From Procambarus clarkii (Eukaryota; Arthropoda; Malacostraca; Decapoda; Cambaridae), in NCBI RefSeq assembly GCF_040958095.1, contig NC_091227.1:18915210-18979209 (forward strand): a stretch of DNA of 64,000 bases, read 5' to 3'. A program made the position numbers and the translations under genes. Positions 43,641-55,975 of this stretch are shown here, one piece after another. Every line of letters begins with the position of its first letter. Position 1 is the stretch's first letter. The notes beneath the pieces are model-generated. The model made no database searches, was not told the origin of the DNA, and saw nothing but the letters and a program-made list of their open reading frames with translations.

Positions 43641-45411
43641 TTATGAACGTTAGTAATCCAACCTGTCCTATTACAAAGAACGTCGCATTTCGCCCGTATG
43701 CGTTACACAGACCAAAAATTGTACTAGAAAATGGAAGCGGCTGGCGAAATTGATTGTTGCCGCCGAAGGCGGCTAGTTTATTGTGCACCCCATACTCATC
43801 CCGTGAGCGGTAGCGCAAAAGCATTCACAGGATGAATATGGGCTGGCGGAAGTGACGTACTGTCCCGTTTTCTGTTTTGGGTCCTCTGGTTGGTTAGGAG
43901 AGGACACTTTAAATTGACCGTTTTTTTGACGTTGGGAAACCTTAGGAGGACGAGCTGAGTAATCAGACTAAAACATTGTTTTGACTGTAATTGTTAGTTG
44001 GTCACTATTACATTTGTGCAGTCTCTCTCTCCCCAGAACACTGAGACTTCAACGCAGCATAAGATACTTATCTCTGAAACCAGCATTGTACATTATCAAT
44101 TTACCAACATTATACATTTTAGCCTCCACTTCTGCCATCTTGATCTCGTGACATTCTTCGTTTGCAACGTTATCTCTTCCCGGTTTGGTGCCTTCTATTG
44201 ATAATTACTTACTTGCAACGTTATCTGCCAGTAAATGACTGCCTTAGCATCAATAACATGGTGAGGGCATTGGCAGTGGTAAAATTGACTCGTCGAGCTG
44301 CAGCAGACCCTTAGGAAGTGTAAAACACTATATTACACACGACTTACAACTGATGACGTTAGAACATTTCTCGAACAGTGCTTCGCTGACGTCTTCTGTG
44401 CAAATCGCACCTTTGTAAACAGCCCACTGTAAATGCTTCACCCACATACTGCACATATAAATGATTCAGCTCGTTCTCATCAACAAAAGCCAAATGCTCG
44501 CTAATCCAGTCACCAACCCCCGTTTATAAGTGAAAACACGGTTTACATACGACTCACAATTAATGATGTTCGAACAGTGCTTCACTGACAACCTCTTTTC
44601 GAATCACATCTCTGTATTTACATGGTTACCTATGTACTGCAAATGCAAATAACCGCGAACAGAACCTAAACGCCTAACCTAATCTGCGCCTAACTATCTA
44701 TAGAAACTTAATATCTAAGAATATTTATTTATATATGAGAACATGTTTATTTTTAACGCACAACACATAAAAATGACGAATGCGTCTTGGGGGGCCATTG
44801 CTTTCTGGCCTGAGGAGAGATTTAAATAATTGCCAACGTACCTTAAACAGCAAACCTAACTTGATTTAGGCCAGACCATACACCAAATTTTAACATGCAA
44901 TAATGTTAATTTATATGAGAAAATGCAGATTCTGACGCACGTTCCGTTAAAATTGTTGAATGTGCCTTTGGGGGAGCGCAATGTGCATTTTCTTTGTATC
45001 AAAATACATAGAATGGGAAAGTTTGCTTCGTTTAACACACAATATATTTGAAATATATTCAACGTTTCACTATATTGTATACATACTGTTCGTCCAAGCT
45101 GTGAATTAAAAGATAATTAGGAAGGTCTTTTTATTAATGTTAGTCAACATAAAATGCTGCAGACAACTCACATAAATATATATATATATTGTGGGTTATA
45201 ATGAAATATTTATACATTTCTCACAAAGACGTACATCTTCTATTTACAGACCTGTACAACCTCATATCCATCTAAATTACTACTAATTCAATGTCTAGTG
45301 TAAATAGTAGTATTGGCATCATATTTATCACCACATTCGTCATGTCTTCATGTTATGGTTGATCATTTTCAGAACTGAAAACTTAGACGATCATGACAAA
45401 GACACTCACCA

Positions 45412-45731
45412 GCTGTCCTGGGCGAGGCTTTTGAGTGCCTCTGGGTTGGGTGAGGCTTTTGAGTGCCTCTGGGTTGGGAGAGGCTTTTGAGTGCCTCTGG
45501 GTTGGGCGAGGCTTCTGATTGCCTCTGGGTTGGGCGAGGCTTCTCAGTGCCTCTGGGTTGGGCGAGGCTTCAGAGTGCCTCTGGGTTGGGCGAGGCTTTT
45601 GAGTGCCTCTGGGTTGGGCGAGGCTTCTGAGTGCCTCTAGGTTGGGTGAGGCTTTAGAGTGCCTCTAGGTTGGGCGAGGCTTCAGAGTGCCTCTAGGTTA
45701 AGGGAGGCTTCTGAGTGCCTTTGGGTCTCTC
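45412..45731. repeat. 30-bp minisatellite
   Basis: About eleven units of GGGCGAGGCTTCTGAGTGCC followed by TCTGGGTT, with small variants. Confidence 0.9.
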
Positions 45732-46672
45732 CACTAACATATTTGCCAATATCATCAATATCTTCTAGAGCGCTTCTGAAGTGATAACACTGCATCATTC
45801 ACACTAGAAGTGTTCAGCAACCTGTCATCCAAAAAATGATAGTACTTAAAACAAATATTGATGGAACGTAAACAATTAACTGTTGCATCTCCAAAACTAC
45901 ATGTTTTGTATTCTTTGTAGAGGGGCACGAAAAACAAGGCAACAAACAAACCTAAACTTTTCTAGGCCCAGTATAGCACTTGTATTTATTGAAATAGACC
46001 TAAGATGGCGTATGGTTAGGCTTATTTAGGCCATGAGTAGATTAGATTGCCTAAATAGTTACTGTTCCAGTGGTATGCCCATTATGATATGGCAATAATA
46101 TCAAACGTATTATTCGTTTTAATACCACAGTATTTATGTACGTTCCATCAATAATTACGAAATAAGTACTGTAATTTTTGAAGGATAAGTTGCAATGTGC
46201 ACGTATCATCAGCAATATCTGTACTCTTGCAGAATGGCTTCCTATCACCGCTCTCCACACACAAACCTTCCACAGTTATACGCTCTTCAGTTTCACCGGA
46301 GAAGTTACATCTGCTTCATATATTTCAAATAATATCCACAGACATCTTGTACAAGTTATTAACTTCTCTTTCATAATATCGTAACACTTTTCTCGTAATA
46401 TCACTTTCAGATGCACTCTCTGGCTAAACCAGAGAGGTTTATTTATTTATTTATTTACTCTCTGGTTATCTGCGTATTTGTCAGTATGATTGACTTTGAA
46501 GCAATTCGAGAGAGAATTGTTAAAGTCTAATTTTATTAGTACGCGGCGAATGGCGCCCATAGGGGTGTCCTTCCACAGTATTCTCCAGTTTATGCATTTC
46601 TTGATACATTTATTGCAAATTTCTTGTTATATATTGTTATACACGATCGAGAGAGGGCACCTGGGTGTTCTG

Positions 46673-49600
46673 TCAGTAGTTGGAGGAGTAGGCTCTTGTC
46701 TTGTTGATGGAGGTGGAGGGATTGTTTGGGCGCCGCTGGTGCTGGTTCATCTCCTTGCTGCTGAGGAAAGCCACCTTGACCTCCCCTTTGCCGTGGGGCA
46801 GACTGATGGCGTTCTCGGGGAAACTCAAACGAACTTGAGCCTTCTTGAGGAAGTCCACGCCCAGCACCAGGTCGGCTGGCAGGTCACGCGCTGTGGGGGA
46901 GGGCAATACTTGTATTAGTAAGCTTTCACGTGTGGTGACTTGTATTAGTAAGCTTCTACGTTTTATTGTTTAAGATTCGCTACCTGGAACAAAAAGCTCC
47001 AAGTAGCACGGGCTATGGTGAGCCCATAGTGGACTGGATTTTACGTGTGCTGACTTGTATTAGTAACTTTCACTTGTGCTAGCAAACTGGGATTATGCTA
47101 TATATATATATTGGCGTTTTATAAAATTTTGAAGGAATTATATATATGTCAGGGGCTTGTGCTTGTGCAGTATTTAGTGGTAAAGTGATGGAATTGGATT
47201 TTGACTAGAGTTTAAAAATCGTATCCTATCCTGCTTGTCTGGGGTAGGGGTGGGGGGGTGGGGGGTGAGAGACCATTGCGGATGCTTTCCAAAGAAATTA
47301 CTTTAAACTCGGCATAAAACTCTTTTAAAGTTCACTTCTTATTTTAATACATGTATATTAATTATTTCGTTATTTTTTTATATAAGTAGTTCAGTGAGAT
47401 AGCATAAAATGAGGGAGAAATGTAAAATATCAACAAAAAATAAATTTGGAGAATTGGCATTTGGTGCTGCAAAGTCAGGCAGCCGCTTGACACCTTAATT
47501 CCTCCTCTCAACAAACTAAATCCCATTTATAATAACGATCATTAATAAGTATTTCACTATTGTTTCATTATCATTTTTGCTCAGATGGCTCATTTTGTAT
47601 CATAGATTAATTGAAGAAATGTTTGAGCAGATACACTTTATGGTTTTAATGTAATTTGGAAACGAGAGCAGAACTGCACCGAAATTATCTTGCAAGGAAA
47701 TTGGAGCATCAGTTGATGGCTGACTGTCACCGGAGGCAGACGTGCTGTGCCGGAGTTCCTCCTCCTATCTAACCTAACCACGTATGTTGCATTCTGTTTA
47801 GCGACAATTTTTAACAATTGCAATAATGTGTTCTTTGAGAGTATATATAAACTCTCTGTTTATGAGTTTTAATGACTATAGAAACTATGCTAATTGCCCT
47901 TGTGTTATCACGGTAATTATTTCAAGTGCATTGCTAGTTATTTAGTTATATCCCTGTTCGTATCCTGCCCTCTTATAGCAGGACAGGATAGGAGATCTGC
48001 TATCCTGTCCCCGTATAGGAGGAAAGGATAGATCCTGCCTCCGTATAGATCCTGCTATTCTGCCCCCGTATAGAAGGACAAGATAGGAAATCCTGCTATC
48101 CTGCCCCCGTATAGGACAGGATAGATCCTGCTATCCTGTCCCCGTATAGGAGATTCTGCTATCCTGTCCCCGTATAGGAAATCCTGTCCCCGTATAGGAG
48201 ATCCTGCTATCCTGTCCCCGTATAGGAGATCCTGCTATCCTGCCCCCGTATAGGGGATCCTGCTATCATGCCTCCGTATAGGAGATCCTGCCTCTGTATA
48301 GGAGATCCTGCTATCATGCCTCCGTATAGGAGATCCTGCCTCCGTATAGGAGATCCTACCTCCGTATAGGAGATCCTGCTATCCTGCCCTCGTATAGGAG
48401 ATCCTGCTATCCGGCCCCCGTATAGATCCTGCTATCCGGCCCCCGTCTAGAAGGACAGGATAGGAGATCCTGCCCCCGTACAGGACAGGATAGGAGATCC
48501 TACCCTCATATTTTCAAATTGGATTTGAAACCCGGGACATATGAAGGCGACCAGAATCTATGTATGGAGAGACACTACAGCCTACTGAGGCCCCGGGCAC
48601 CTCCCAGTAAGATACTGACCAACATGGAGCTGTGTGACATGCTTGGAGCCTTTAATGGAGAGTTCCACGTATCTCAGTTTTCCTTCCACCAGCCACGGTG
48701 ATGCTGTACCTGTAATTGTAGGACATCTGTGCTAGTACAGGATGGGATACAAAAATGCGTGTATCTAGCTTCAGCTAGCTTTATGAAGCATCGGTAATTA
48801 CATGTATCTAGCTTCAGGTAGCATTATGAAACATCGGTAATTACATGTATCTAGCTTCAGCTAGCTTTATGAAACATCAGTAATTGCATGTATCTAGCTT
48901 CAGGTAGCATTATGAAACATTTATTTATTTACTTATTTATTTATTTATTTATTTATTTATATGGAGGGTAATTTCATGTGTCTAGCTTCAGCTAGCTTTA
49001 TGAAACATCAGTAGTTTCATGTATTTAGCTTCAGCTAGCTTTATGAAACATCGGTAATTACATGTATCTAGCTTCAGCTAGCTTTATGAAACATCAGTAA
49101 TTGCATGTATCTAGCTTCAGCTAGCTTTATAGACATCAGTAATTACATGTATCTAGCTTCAGCTAGCTTTATGAAACATCAGTAATTGCATGTATCTAGC
49201 TTCAGCTAGCTTTATAGACATCAGTAATTACATGTATCTAACTTCAGCTAGCTTTATGAAACATCAGTTATTACATGTATCTAGCTTCAGCTAGTTTTAT
49301 GAAACCTCAGTAAGTACAGATATTACATACAAAACTAATATTTGTGATTACGTGATAACGTAAAATCAAGAAACATTTACTGATGTCTATGAAAATATAT
49401 GGACACAAAGAGAGCTGATGAAATTAATATATAGCATTACGAAACACCTATGCTGATGTTGACCCTATATATGAACATCTGTGATACTTTAAGCATATAG
49501 CATCAATTAACACTAGTTAGATATAGCACTGACTAGGAAATTGTTCCTAAATAAATATATACATGGATGTATGAAATTATAGCATGAGTCTCCCATGCCA

Positions 49601-50674
49601 ATAGAAGTGGGATCGAAGGATTGTTTCAGGCGCAGGTTAGACATATATTAATGATTTTGGGTGGATATAAATAGCAGCTGCCTTTTATGATAATTAGACG
49701 GGGGAAGATAGTATCTATTCATCAATGACAAAAGACAGAGTTTTAGCCTGCAGAGTTTACAAGATGGACGTCTCTGACCTGTACCAAGGGGTGACGGAGG
49801 GACGGAGGTGTCGGGTAGGACGTCCTGCCTGACCCCCATGTCCTGCACGAGGGTGGAGGAGACGAGAGAGATGTGGCTGGCGGTGTGGATGAGAGCAGCC
49901 ACCTCCGTACCATGCACCTGAAGGAACAGTAGATATATGGGTTAGCTCCACCGCCACCATACTAGAACCGAACCCACCTATCCCCCCCTATTCCCCACCC
50001 CACCATGTATCGAGTGAGCATTTGGGTGAGGCTACCTCCAAATATCTATCCTCCAACCTCGAACACACAGCCAAAAAAAAAACCATGTACATTTGCTTTT
50101 ATAGATGGTGATAAAAGCATTGAGAAATGTAGGCTTCTCTAGCTACAAAAGATCTGCGCTTCAGACAGTTCTGGTAATAGTGATTAGTTGTAGCTTTTTA
50201 TGTATTTAGTATTACAAAAGTGAACTATTATTATTTTTTTTCTTTTAAATTTGCAGATATTCATTAGATATCGCTCCCCGGTGGTCCAAGTGGTTGGGCA
50301 CTGTCCCTTTCCCCGGTCCTCCTGTCCCAGCTCCTGTCCCAACCTCCTGTCCCAACCTGTCCTGTCCTCGTGTCCATCCCACGTGCAATATTGCCTTAGT
50401 ACTTTCACTTCATAACTTCCTTTCCACTTCATTACATAATTTACTTATTTTTGACGTAAATGATGGTACAGGGTGAGTCAGTAGTACTGTCAGGTACAGG
50501 GTGAGTCAGCATGGTGAGTTATAGAGAGCAGTAACAGTAAGAGAGGTAACAACTGAGGAAGAGGCAGTAACAACAGGCAGGGGCTATAACAAACTTAGAG
50601 GTAGTGAAATAATATTGAAAGCAGCACCATGGACCCCTAATACATATCTGATGGCCAGGGATACCTCTGAAGCG

Positions 50675-50759
<85 letters not shown>

Positions 50760-51250
50760 GCGCGCGCGCAGGGCCTCACGGCTTGAGTGGACAGCGCTCT
50801 GGGGTCGTAGTCCTAAGGACCCGAGTTCGATCCCCGGCGGAGGCAGAAACAAACGGGTTGAATTTCTTTCACCCAGGTGCCCCTGTTCACATAGTAAATA
50901 GGTACCTGAGAGTTACACAGCAGCTACGGGATGTTTCCTGTGTGTGTGTGTGTGTTTAGAGAAATATATGTAGTAGACATAACAGAAGAAAAATAGATTG
51001 GTTAGAAAGGCGGGGTCCAAGAGCTAATTTCTCGATTCTGTAGGCACAGTAAAATATAAATAGTAAATACACGCACAAGACGCCTACTAACAGCAAAAGC
51101 GGTGGTGGGAGTCCTTACTTCTACAGGGACGAGCGGCGGTAGGTAGATACGATTGTAGGGTACCTCCTCCAGGAAGAGTGGCAAGGACACCTTCACCTCC
51201 CTCCGCCGGTCGTTCACCACCTCCGCCAGGAACCCCTTCGGCTCGTACTT
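46673..51250 (-). CDS. Retropepsin-like domain protein (3' four exons; 5' end not found)
   Basis: Minus-strand exons 51250-51119, 49917-49785, 48709-48620 and 46890-46673 join in frame (phases 0, 1, 1; GT-AG) to about 190 C-terminal residues. The joined protein follows the retropepsin fold order: PPLVPVEVHGTEVAALI, a catalytic-loop equivalent reading HTAS, ISLVSSTLVQDMGV, a middle strand segment LRYVELSIKGSKHVTQLHV, then DLPADLVLGVDFLKKAQVRL, the usual (I/V)LG-DFL end of such domains. The first exon adds a basic/acidic stretch (VVNDRRREVKVSLPLFLEEV). Splicing and a continuous frame argue for a host gene that adopted the fold, not an element copy. The active site lacks the usual D-[TS]-G, so proteolysis is doubtful. 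Upstream exons must lie right of 51250. A minus-strand AATAAA at 46609-46614 is 60 bp past the stop. Confidence 0.7.
46958..47035 (-). repeat. Short hairpin repeat, same family as 4745
   Basis: AGCTCCAAGTAGCACGGGCT and the GTTTAAGATTCGCTACCTGG end. Lies in the last intron of the retropepsin-like gene. Confidence 0.6.
47965..48510. repeat. About 28-bp minisatellite (CCCCGTATAGGAGATCCTGC)
   Basis: Some twenty variable-length units of CCCCGTATAGGAGATCCTGC TATCCTG, in the last intron of the retropepsin-like gene. The array ends about 110 bp from the 90-bp exon at 48620. Confidence 0.9.
48755..49318. repeat. About 43-bp minisatellite with palindromic core
   Basis: About twelve units of CATGTATCTAGCTTCAGCTA GCTTTATGAAACATCAGTAATTG. 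Each contains a TAGCTTCAGCTAGCT-type partial palindrome. A (TTTA)n run at 48919-48960 interrupts it. It starts about 45 bp from the exon at 48620-48709. Confidence 0.9.
50275..50425 (+). mobile_element. Decayed SINE, second family
   Basis: CAAGTGGTTGGGCACTGTCC, a run of CCTGTCCCA repeats and TTAGTACTTTCACTTCATAA. Related to 22893-23095 but diverged. Confidence 0.45.
50676..50770. repeat. (AC)n/(GC)n microsatellite
   Basis: About 80 bp of CA dinucleotide ending in CGCGCGCGCG, directly abutting a plus-strand SINE head at 50771. Confidence 0.95.
50771..50940 (+). mobile_element. tRNA-derived SINE, plus orientation, truncated
   Basis: The head GGGCCTCACGGCTTGAGTGG contains the A-box region and GAGTTCGATCCCCGG the B box. 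The body matches the 358 family up to the GCTACGGGATGTTTCCTG region, where a GT repeat replaces the 3' half. Confidence 0.75.
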
Positions 51251-51654
51251 CTGGTTTAACAAGGAGAGAAAGAAGACTATAGGTCATGGAACGTGGCTGT
51301 TTGCGGTCAAAGAGCCTCTTGTGAGTGAGATTTTATATAAATAGGCTTGTGGATGTGTGTAATAATTTGTTTTGTTTGGGGAACGGAAGCCAGTTTATAA
51401 ATACTTTAGCCTTGTATCCATTACAGTGTCAAAATATATAGCAAAGGGCACCACTGAATAACATTTTATAACATATTGCACAAACTATACTAAATACACT
51501 AGGCTTTCATGTCGAAATTTAAATATTTCATATCAGCCAATACTCCACTGGGAATATTACATGTTTCAACACTGTTATGGACTAAGCTAGCCATAACTGA
51601 GTTAATCTTTGTGTGCATACTAGTGTGTTAGTGATTAATGAAAGATGTTATTAC

Positions 51655-51765
51655 GAAACGTTATGCGTGTCAGTGGCTTTGCCAGAATGTAAACATGAAT
51701 ATTACGTTCTCTCACAAACCCAATGTATCTTCTTGTTTATAAATAAATTAATAAATACATAAATT
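51655..51765 (+). mobile_element. 5'-truncated LINE 3' end
   Basis: ACGAAACGTTATGCGTGTCA, GTGGCTTTGCCAGAATGTAA, CAATGTATCTTCTTGTTTAT and an AAATAAATT tail. Confidence 0.6.
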
Positions 51766-52511
51766 TTTGAGGTGGCATGCCTGAAGCACATTGAGTAATG
51801 TACACAAGCAGCTAGGATATCATGTCAGCAATGATAACAGGCTAGGCTTGTAGTTGAATTTAAATACAAAAAAATGTTTCTGTAATGTTAACAATTTAGC
51901 ACTTCTTATAATAATTTGCATTGAAGAATTCAGTGATTACTATGTAATATCCAATTCAAGGTAGGCCTATGTGCATATATTTATAAGGAATTAGAAGTGT
52001 GTAAGAGGATGTACAGTAATCTTTAGCTAAGTTGTGATAATCTGCATAAACGCTTTCAAGAAGTTGTGTATTAAGATATAATATCATCTAGATAATTTAA
52101 CAGTTATATTAGTAAGTAATCAATTGCTGCCACAGCTTCAGTTGTTATTTTAAAGAAATGTAGTTTCAAGCCTAGTATATCTAGATAATTATCCAGTGTC
52201 ATAAGAATGCTTATGCTTGGAGGTAATTGATCGTTACTAAGTCACTGGATAGGTAAAAGGTTTCGTTAAATCGTAAACTTGCTGGAAATCGCCGGTTATG
52301 TAAATTTTTTCAACAAGTGGAAGGGAGAGCGCCGTAAATATCATCTTTGGGTGAGTTTCGGTATGTTGGACTCAAGAGGCCGGACACAAGCGCCGTCCCA
52401 CTCATTGTTTATTTTTTGCGTGAAGATATTACCCTACGTTTAGTTAAGATGGTTGACGCTGAGTTAAAAGATGAGAAAAGGCCCTCTTTAATCATATAAA
52501 ATCTGCATACT

Positions 52512-52650
52512 GCCTGAAACGCTTTGCGTAATAGTGGCTTTAGGCATTGTATGTACTAGCTCTATCTATAAATCCATCAACTTTTGTATCTTACCATGTA
52601 TGTATGTACCTTACTTGAATACAAAATTTATTTATTTATTTATTTATCAT
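52512..52650 (+). mobile_element. 5'-truncated LINE 3' end
   Basis: TGCCTGAAACGCTTTGCGTA, ATAGTGGCTTTAGGCATTGT, then a (TTTA)n tail. Closest to the 23790 copy. Confidence 0.6.
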
Positions 52651-53427
52651 TTATGTGCAGTGCTTCAAGCGTAGTCATTTTCACAGTGAGTTTTGTGTTT
52701 AGGTGTTGCCACCAGTTAATCATTTGTTAATTTAGACAGTATTGATGATTAGTTGTCAAGTTAATAAGTTTCAGGTGCAGTTCAACCCATCCGTTCCTAT
52801 ATGCTGGAACTGAGAATTTGCTGGCATCTTTGTAGAAAACCTGTGCTGAAAAATTATTGTGGTATTAGGTTTGGTTTTTCTGTAATTTAGTAGATTGTTA
52901 TCTTGTTAAAAGTATTCTTAATTCTCCTTATTTCTGTCAACATATACCTAGATAACAGGTAGCACATATTGAGCCGTAGGCTGGAGTGTGGGGTGGCCTC
53001 AAGGAGATAACTAGGACTGCTTAAGATTTTAACAGTTATAACAAACATAATATAAACATATGCTGATCAACGTAAAAAACCCGTAGCTAAATTATTAACT
53101 AAGGCATTCATGTTTTTCATATTCACAAACCGATATGGAATAAAATCCTATACAAACATCACTCACTAGATATGAATGAAATAATTCTAACTATTAAATA
53201 CCTTACACTTTTACTAGTTTTCATATTTGATGAATTAGAGTGTGAGTTGCACCATTAACGCCCATTGGTTGTGCTGAGTACTAACATAGCGTTGAGATTT
53301 GAGTATTGAAATTCGAAGTTAGGCTCCTGGGGAGACGATCATATGGGATCCATCTTGCTCACTCAAACGTTCGCTAGTAAGCGTTTGTTTCCTCAGTCTA
53401 CACGGACCTGCACTAAGAGGTCAGAGG

Positions 53428-53672
53428 CCAGATTCACGAAAGCACTTACGTAAACACTTACGAACCTGTACATCTTTTCTCAATCTTTGGCGGCTTTGTT
53501 TCCAATTATTAAACAGTTAATGAGCTCCGAAGCACCAGGAGGCTGTTTATAACTATAACAACAGTTGAATGGGATGTTTTCATGCTTGTAAACTGTTTAA
53601 TAAATGTAACCAAAGCCGTCAAAGATTGAGGAAAGATGTACACTTTCGTAAGTGCTTTCGTGAATCTGGCCC
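53428..53672. mobile_element. Foldback MITE, about 245 bp
   Basis: The left arm GGCCAGATTCACGAAAGCAC ... CAATCTTTGGCGGCTTTG is mirrored by CAAAGCCGTCAAAGATTGAG ... CTTTCGTGAATCTGGCC. The arms are about 70 bp. The interior GTAAACTGTTTAATAAATGT links it to the tract at 3838. No coding capacity. Confidence 0.85.
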
Positions 53673-53727
53673 CAGATCCCAGTCTCTGCTCTCTTTCCGT
53701 AGTAAGGCAGCCCGTCCTCCTAAATAC

Positions 53728-53805
53728 ACACTACGGGCTCACCATAGCCCGTGCTGCTTTGTATTTTTTGTTCCAAGCAGCTAATTTTAAACAACAACAA
53801 CAGCG
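53728..53805 (+). repeat. Short hairpin repeat with (AAC)n tail
   Basis: ACGGGCTCACCATAGCCCGT, TTGTTCCAAGCAGC and an AACAACAACA tail. Same family as 4745 and 60535. Confidence 0.65.
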
Positions 53806-54032
53806 TCCTCCTAAGATTTTCCAACGTCAAGAAACTGTCGTACTAAAGGGCCTTTATTTTAACCTACCAGAGGACCCAAAACAGAAAACGGACTATATCA
53901 GTTTTGCGAGGCGCTTTCATTTTCAAGAATAATTTTTTGGCCTTAGAGTATACGTCAAAATGTGACGTTTTATTACGACAGTTTGCTTAAAGAGGCTCCT
54001 CAGATGATGCATAGAAAACGTCAAGAGGACAA

Positions 54033-54290
54033 TCTTGAGAGGTTATCTTGAGATGATTTCGGGGCTTTAGTGTCCCCGCGGCCAGGTCCTCGACCAGGCC
54101 TCCACCCCCAGGAAGCAGCCCGTGACAGCTGACTAACACCCAGGTACCTATTTTACTGCTAGGTAACAGGGGCATAGGGTGAAAGAAACTCTGCTCATGG
54201 TTTCTCGCCGGCGCCCGGGATCGAACCCGAGACCACAGGGTCACAAAGCCAGCGTGCTGTCCGCTCGGCCGACCGGCTTCCCATAATGCC
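54033..54290 (-). mobile_element. tRNA-derived SINE, near full length
   Basis: A subfamily variant with TTTAGTGTCCCCGCGGCC and GCCGGCGCCCGGGATCGAAC on the plus strand. Shares this variant with 62838. Confidence 0.8.
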
Positions 54291-54619
54291 ATAAATTTGT
54301 ATTAAAACGTAGTATTTGTTACGAATTGGTCATTTAACATTGCATATGCCGCTGATTATAGCTTCAAAGTTAGGTAAAGAGAATAGGTCCAAGGACAACC
54401 CTGTGTATGTGTGTGTGTATTTGTGTTAATAGAGGGAAGGGACAGAGGATAGAAAGCGAGGTGTAGGAAGGTGGGAAAGGAAGGAGGAGGATAGTTGTAG
54501 AGACGGAAGGATAGAGAGAGAGAGAGAGGGGGGGGGGATAGTGTGGCGCCGACGGTTAGACTAGACTCCCAGAGACTCTTGTTTACGCTGGCCAGAGTCT
54601 GCTTACTACGTCCCTGCCT

Positions 54620-55065
54620 TGTTTATCCTGCATCCCTCCCTCCCTATCCCCTCCCTATCCCCTCCCTCCATCCCTATCGCCTCCTTTTCTCCCTCCATCA
54701 ATATCCCTTCCCTCCATTCCTATCCCCCCTCCCTCCCTCCATCCCTCCCTATCCCTTCATCCATCCCTATCCTCTCCCTCTTTCCCTCCCTACATATCTC
54801 TTCCTTCCGTCCGTCCCTCCGGTCCATCCACTCCTCCAGTCCGTTAGTTCCTCCACCTCTTCCGTTCTCCTTCTCTTCCATCCCTCCCTGAACCATCTCA
54901 ACCCATCTATCTCACCCTCAACTCCTTCCATCTGGCCCTATCCCCTCCCCTCCCCCTGCGCTCTCTTACCTTTCACTCTCCCAACGTGTTCTTCCCCCTC
55001 CCCCAACTCTCCCTCTTACACCCTAATCCTTCCCCCTGCCCAATCCCCCCCCCCCCCACCTACCA
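54620..55065. repeat. CT-rich tract
   Basis: CCCTCC/CCATCCC/TATCCC units over about 440 bp. They keep one frame open as a Pro/Ser/Leu-rich ORF that has no domain and is treated as an artefact. Confidence 0.7.
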
Positions 55066-55381
55066 AGCCCAGGACCTTGTTGCTCCTAAAGAAGCCTAAG
55101 CTCAGAAGGCTTCACCCCAAAGCCTTTGTTCTAATTCCTCCTCCGAGAAGTCTGATATGTGTGTCTATCCTGTCTTGCCAACGCAGGCATCATATGTCTA
55201 TCCTGTCTATCCTGTCTTTCCTACGCAGGCATCATATGTCTATCCCGTTACACGTATCACCCTAGCCTGATGTTGCGTTCATTTTGGGGGGTGGGGGTGG
55301 GTGAGGTGTTTGTGACTGAGGTGTTTGTGACTCAAATGGATGTGAATTATATTCATGCTCTCTCATGTATGGAGAGAGCAT

Positions 55382-55630
55382 CTTCTTGAGGTTATCTTGA
55401 GATGGTTTCGAGGCTTAGCGTCCCCGCGGCCCAGTCCTCGACCAGGCCTCCTTTTTGTTACACTCACCCAGGAAGCAGCCTGTAGCAGCTGTCTAACTCC
55501 CAGGTACCTATTTACTGCTAGGTGAAGAGGGTCATCAGGGTGAAAGAAACTACCCATTTGTTTCCGCCTCCAACGGGGATCGAACCCGGAACCTTAGAAC
55601 TACGAATCCGAAGCGCTGTCCACTCAGCTT
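55382..55630 (-). mobile_element. tRNA-derived SINE, near full length
   Basis: Matches the 358 and 29549 copies closely (TTAGCGTCCCCGCGGCCCAG ... ATCGAACCCGGAACC). Confidence 0.8.
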
Positions 55631-55814
55631 GAGCATAAATAAACCCGTTTCCATACTCAGGCCATTCATACATACACCCATAAACGCTTCTGCCGGCATC
55701 GTACTCTGAGAGTATAATAATTTATTCACATCTCTTTGGGTCACAACAAAGGGAGAGTAGACATGATGGAGAAGTACAGGTGAAGAAAATGTTGACATGT
55801 GGAGTATAATGAGA

Positions 55815-55975
55815 GTTATGATAGCAGGCGGGCTGCCCGTCTGGCTGACTCCATGTTATGATAGCAGGTGGGCTGCCGGCCTTGTTGACATGATGTTATG
55901 ATAGCAGGCGGGCTGCCCGTCTTCCTGACACCATGTTATGATAGCAGGCGGGCTGCCCGCCTTGCTGACACGAAG
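55815..55975. repeat. About 40-bp tandem repeat, four copies
   Basis: Units of GTTATGATAGCAGGCGGGCT GCCCGTCTTCCTGACACCAT with minor variation. Confidence 0.85.

Larger units (their letters stand above)
41101..46672. other. Intergenic region between UCHL5 and the retropepsin-like gene
   Basis: Only repeats are recognised: a SINE-like tract at about 42906-43075, a LINE fragment at 43180-43640, a SINE-like tract at 43778-43850, two diverged copies of a roughly 200-bp unit at 44330-44690 (CGAACAGTGCTTCGCTGAC), and a minisatellite at 45412-45731. On the far right, a minus-strand AATAAA at 46609-46614 probably ends the next gene. Confidence 0.5.

Noticed and set aside
45412-45731. CRISPR-like array of regular repeats
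   Set aside because: Units are contiguous with no unique spacers and the genome is eukaryotic; it is a minisatellite.
50184-50779. Antisense and CV-repeat ORFs around the CA microsatellite
   Set aside because: Their open frames come from dinucleotide and CCTGTCC repeats.
50771-50850. Possible tRNA gene next to the CA repeat
   Set aside because: It is the head of the dispersed SINE family seen at 358, 29549, 54033 and 55382.
54543-55265. Pro/Ser/Leu-rich ORF of 240 residues
   Set aside because: CT-rich simple sequence keeps the frame open; no domain, and composition fits the tract rather than a protein.
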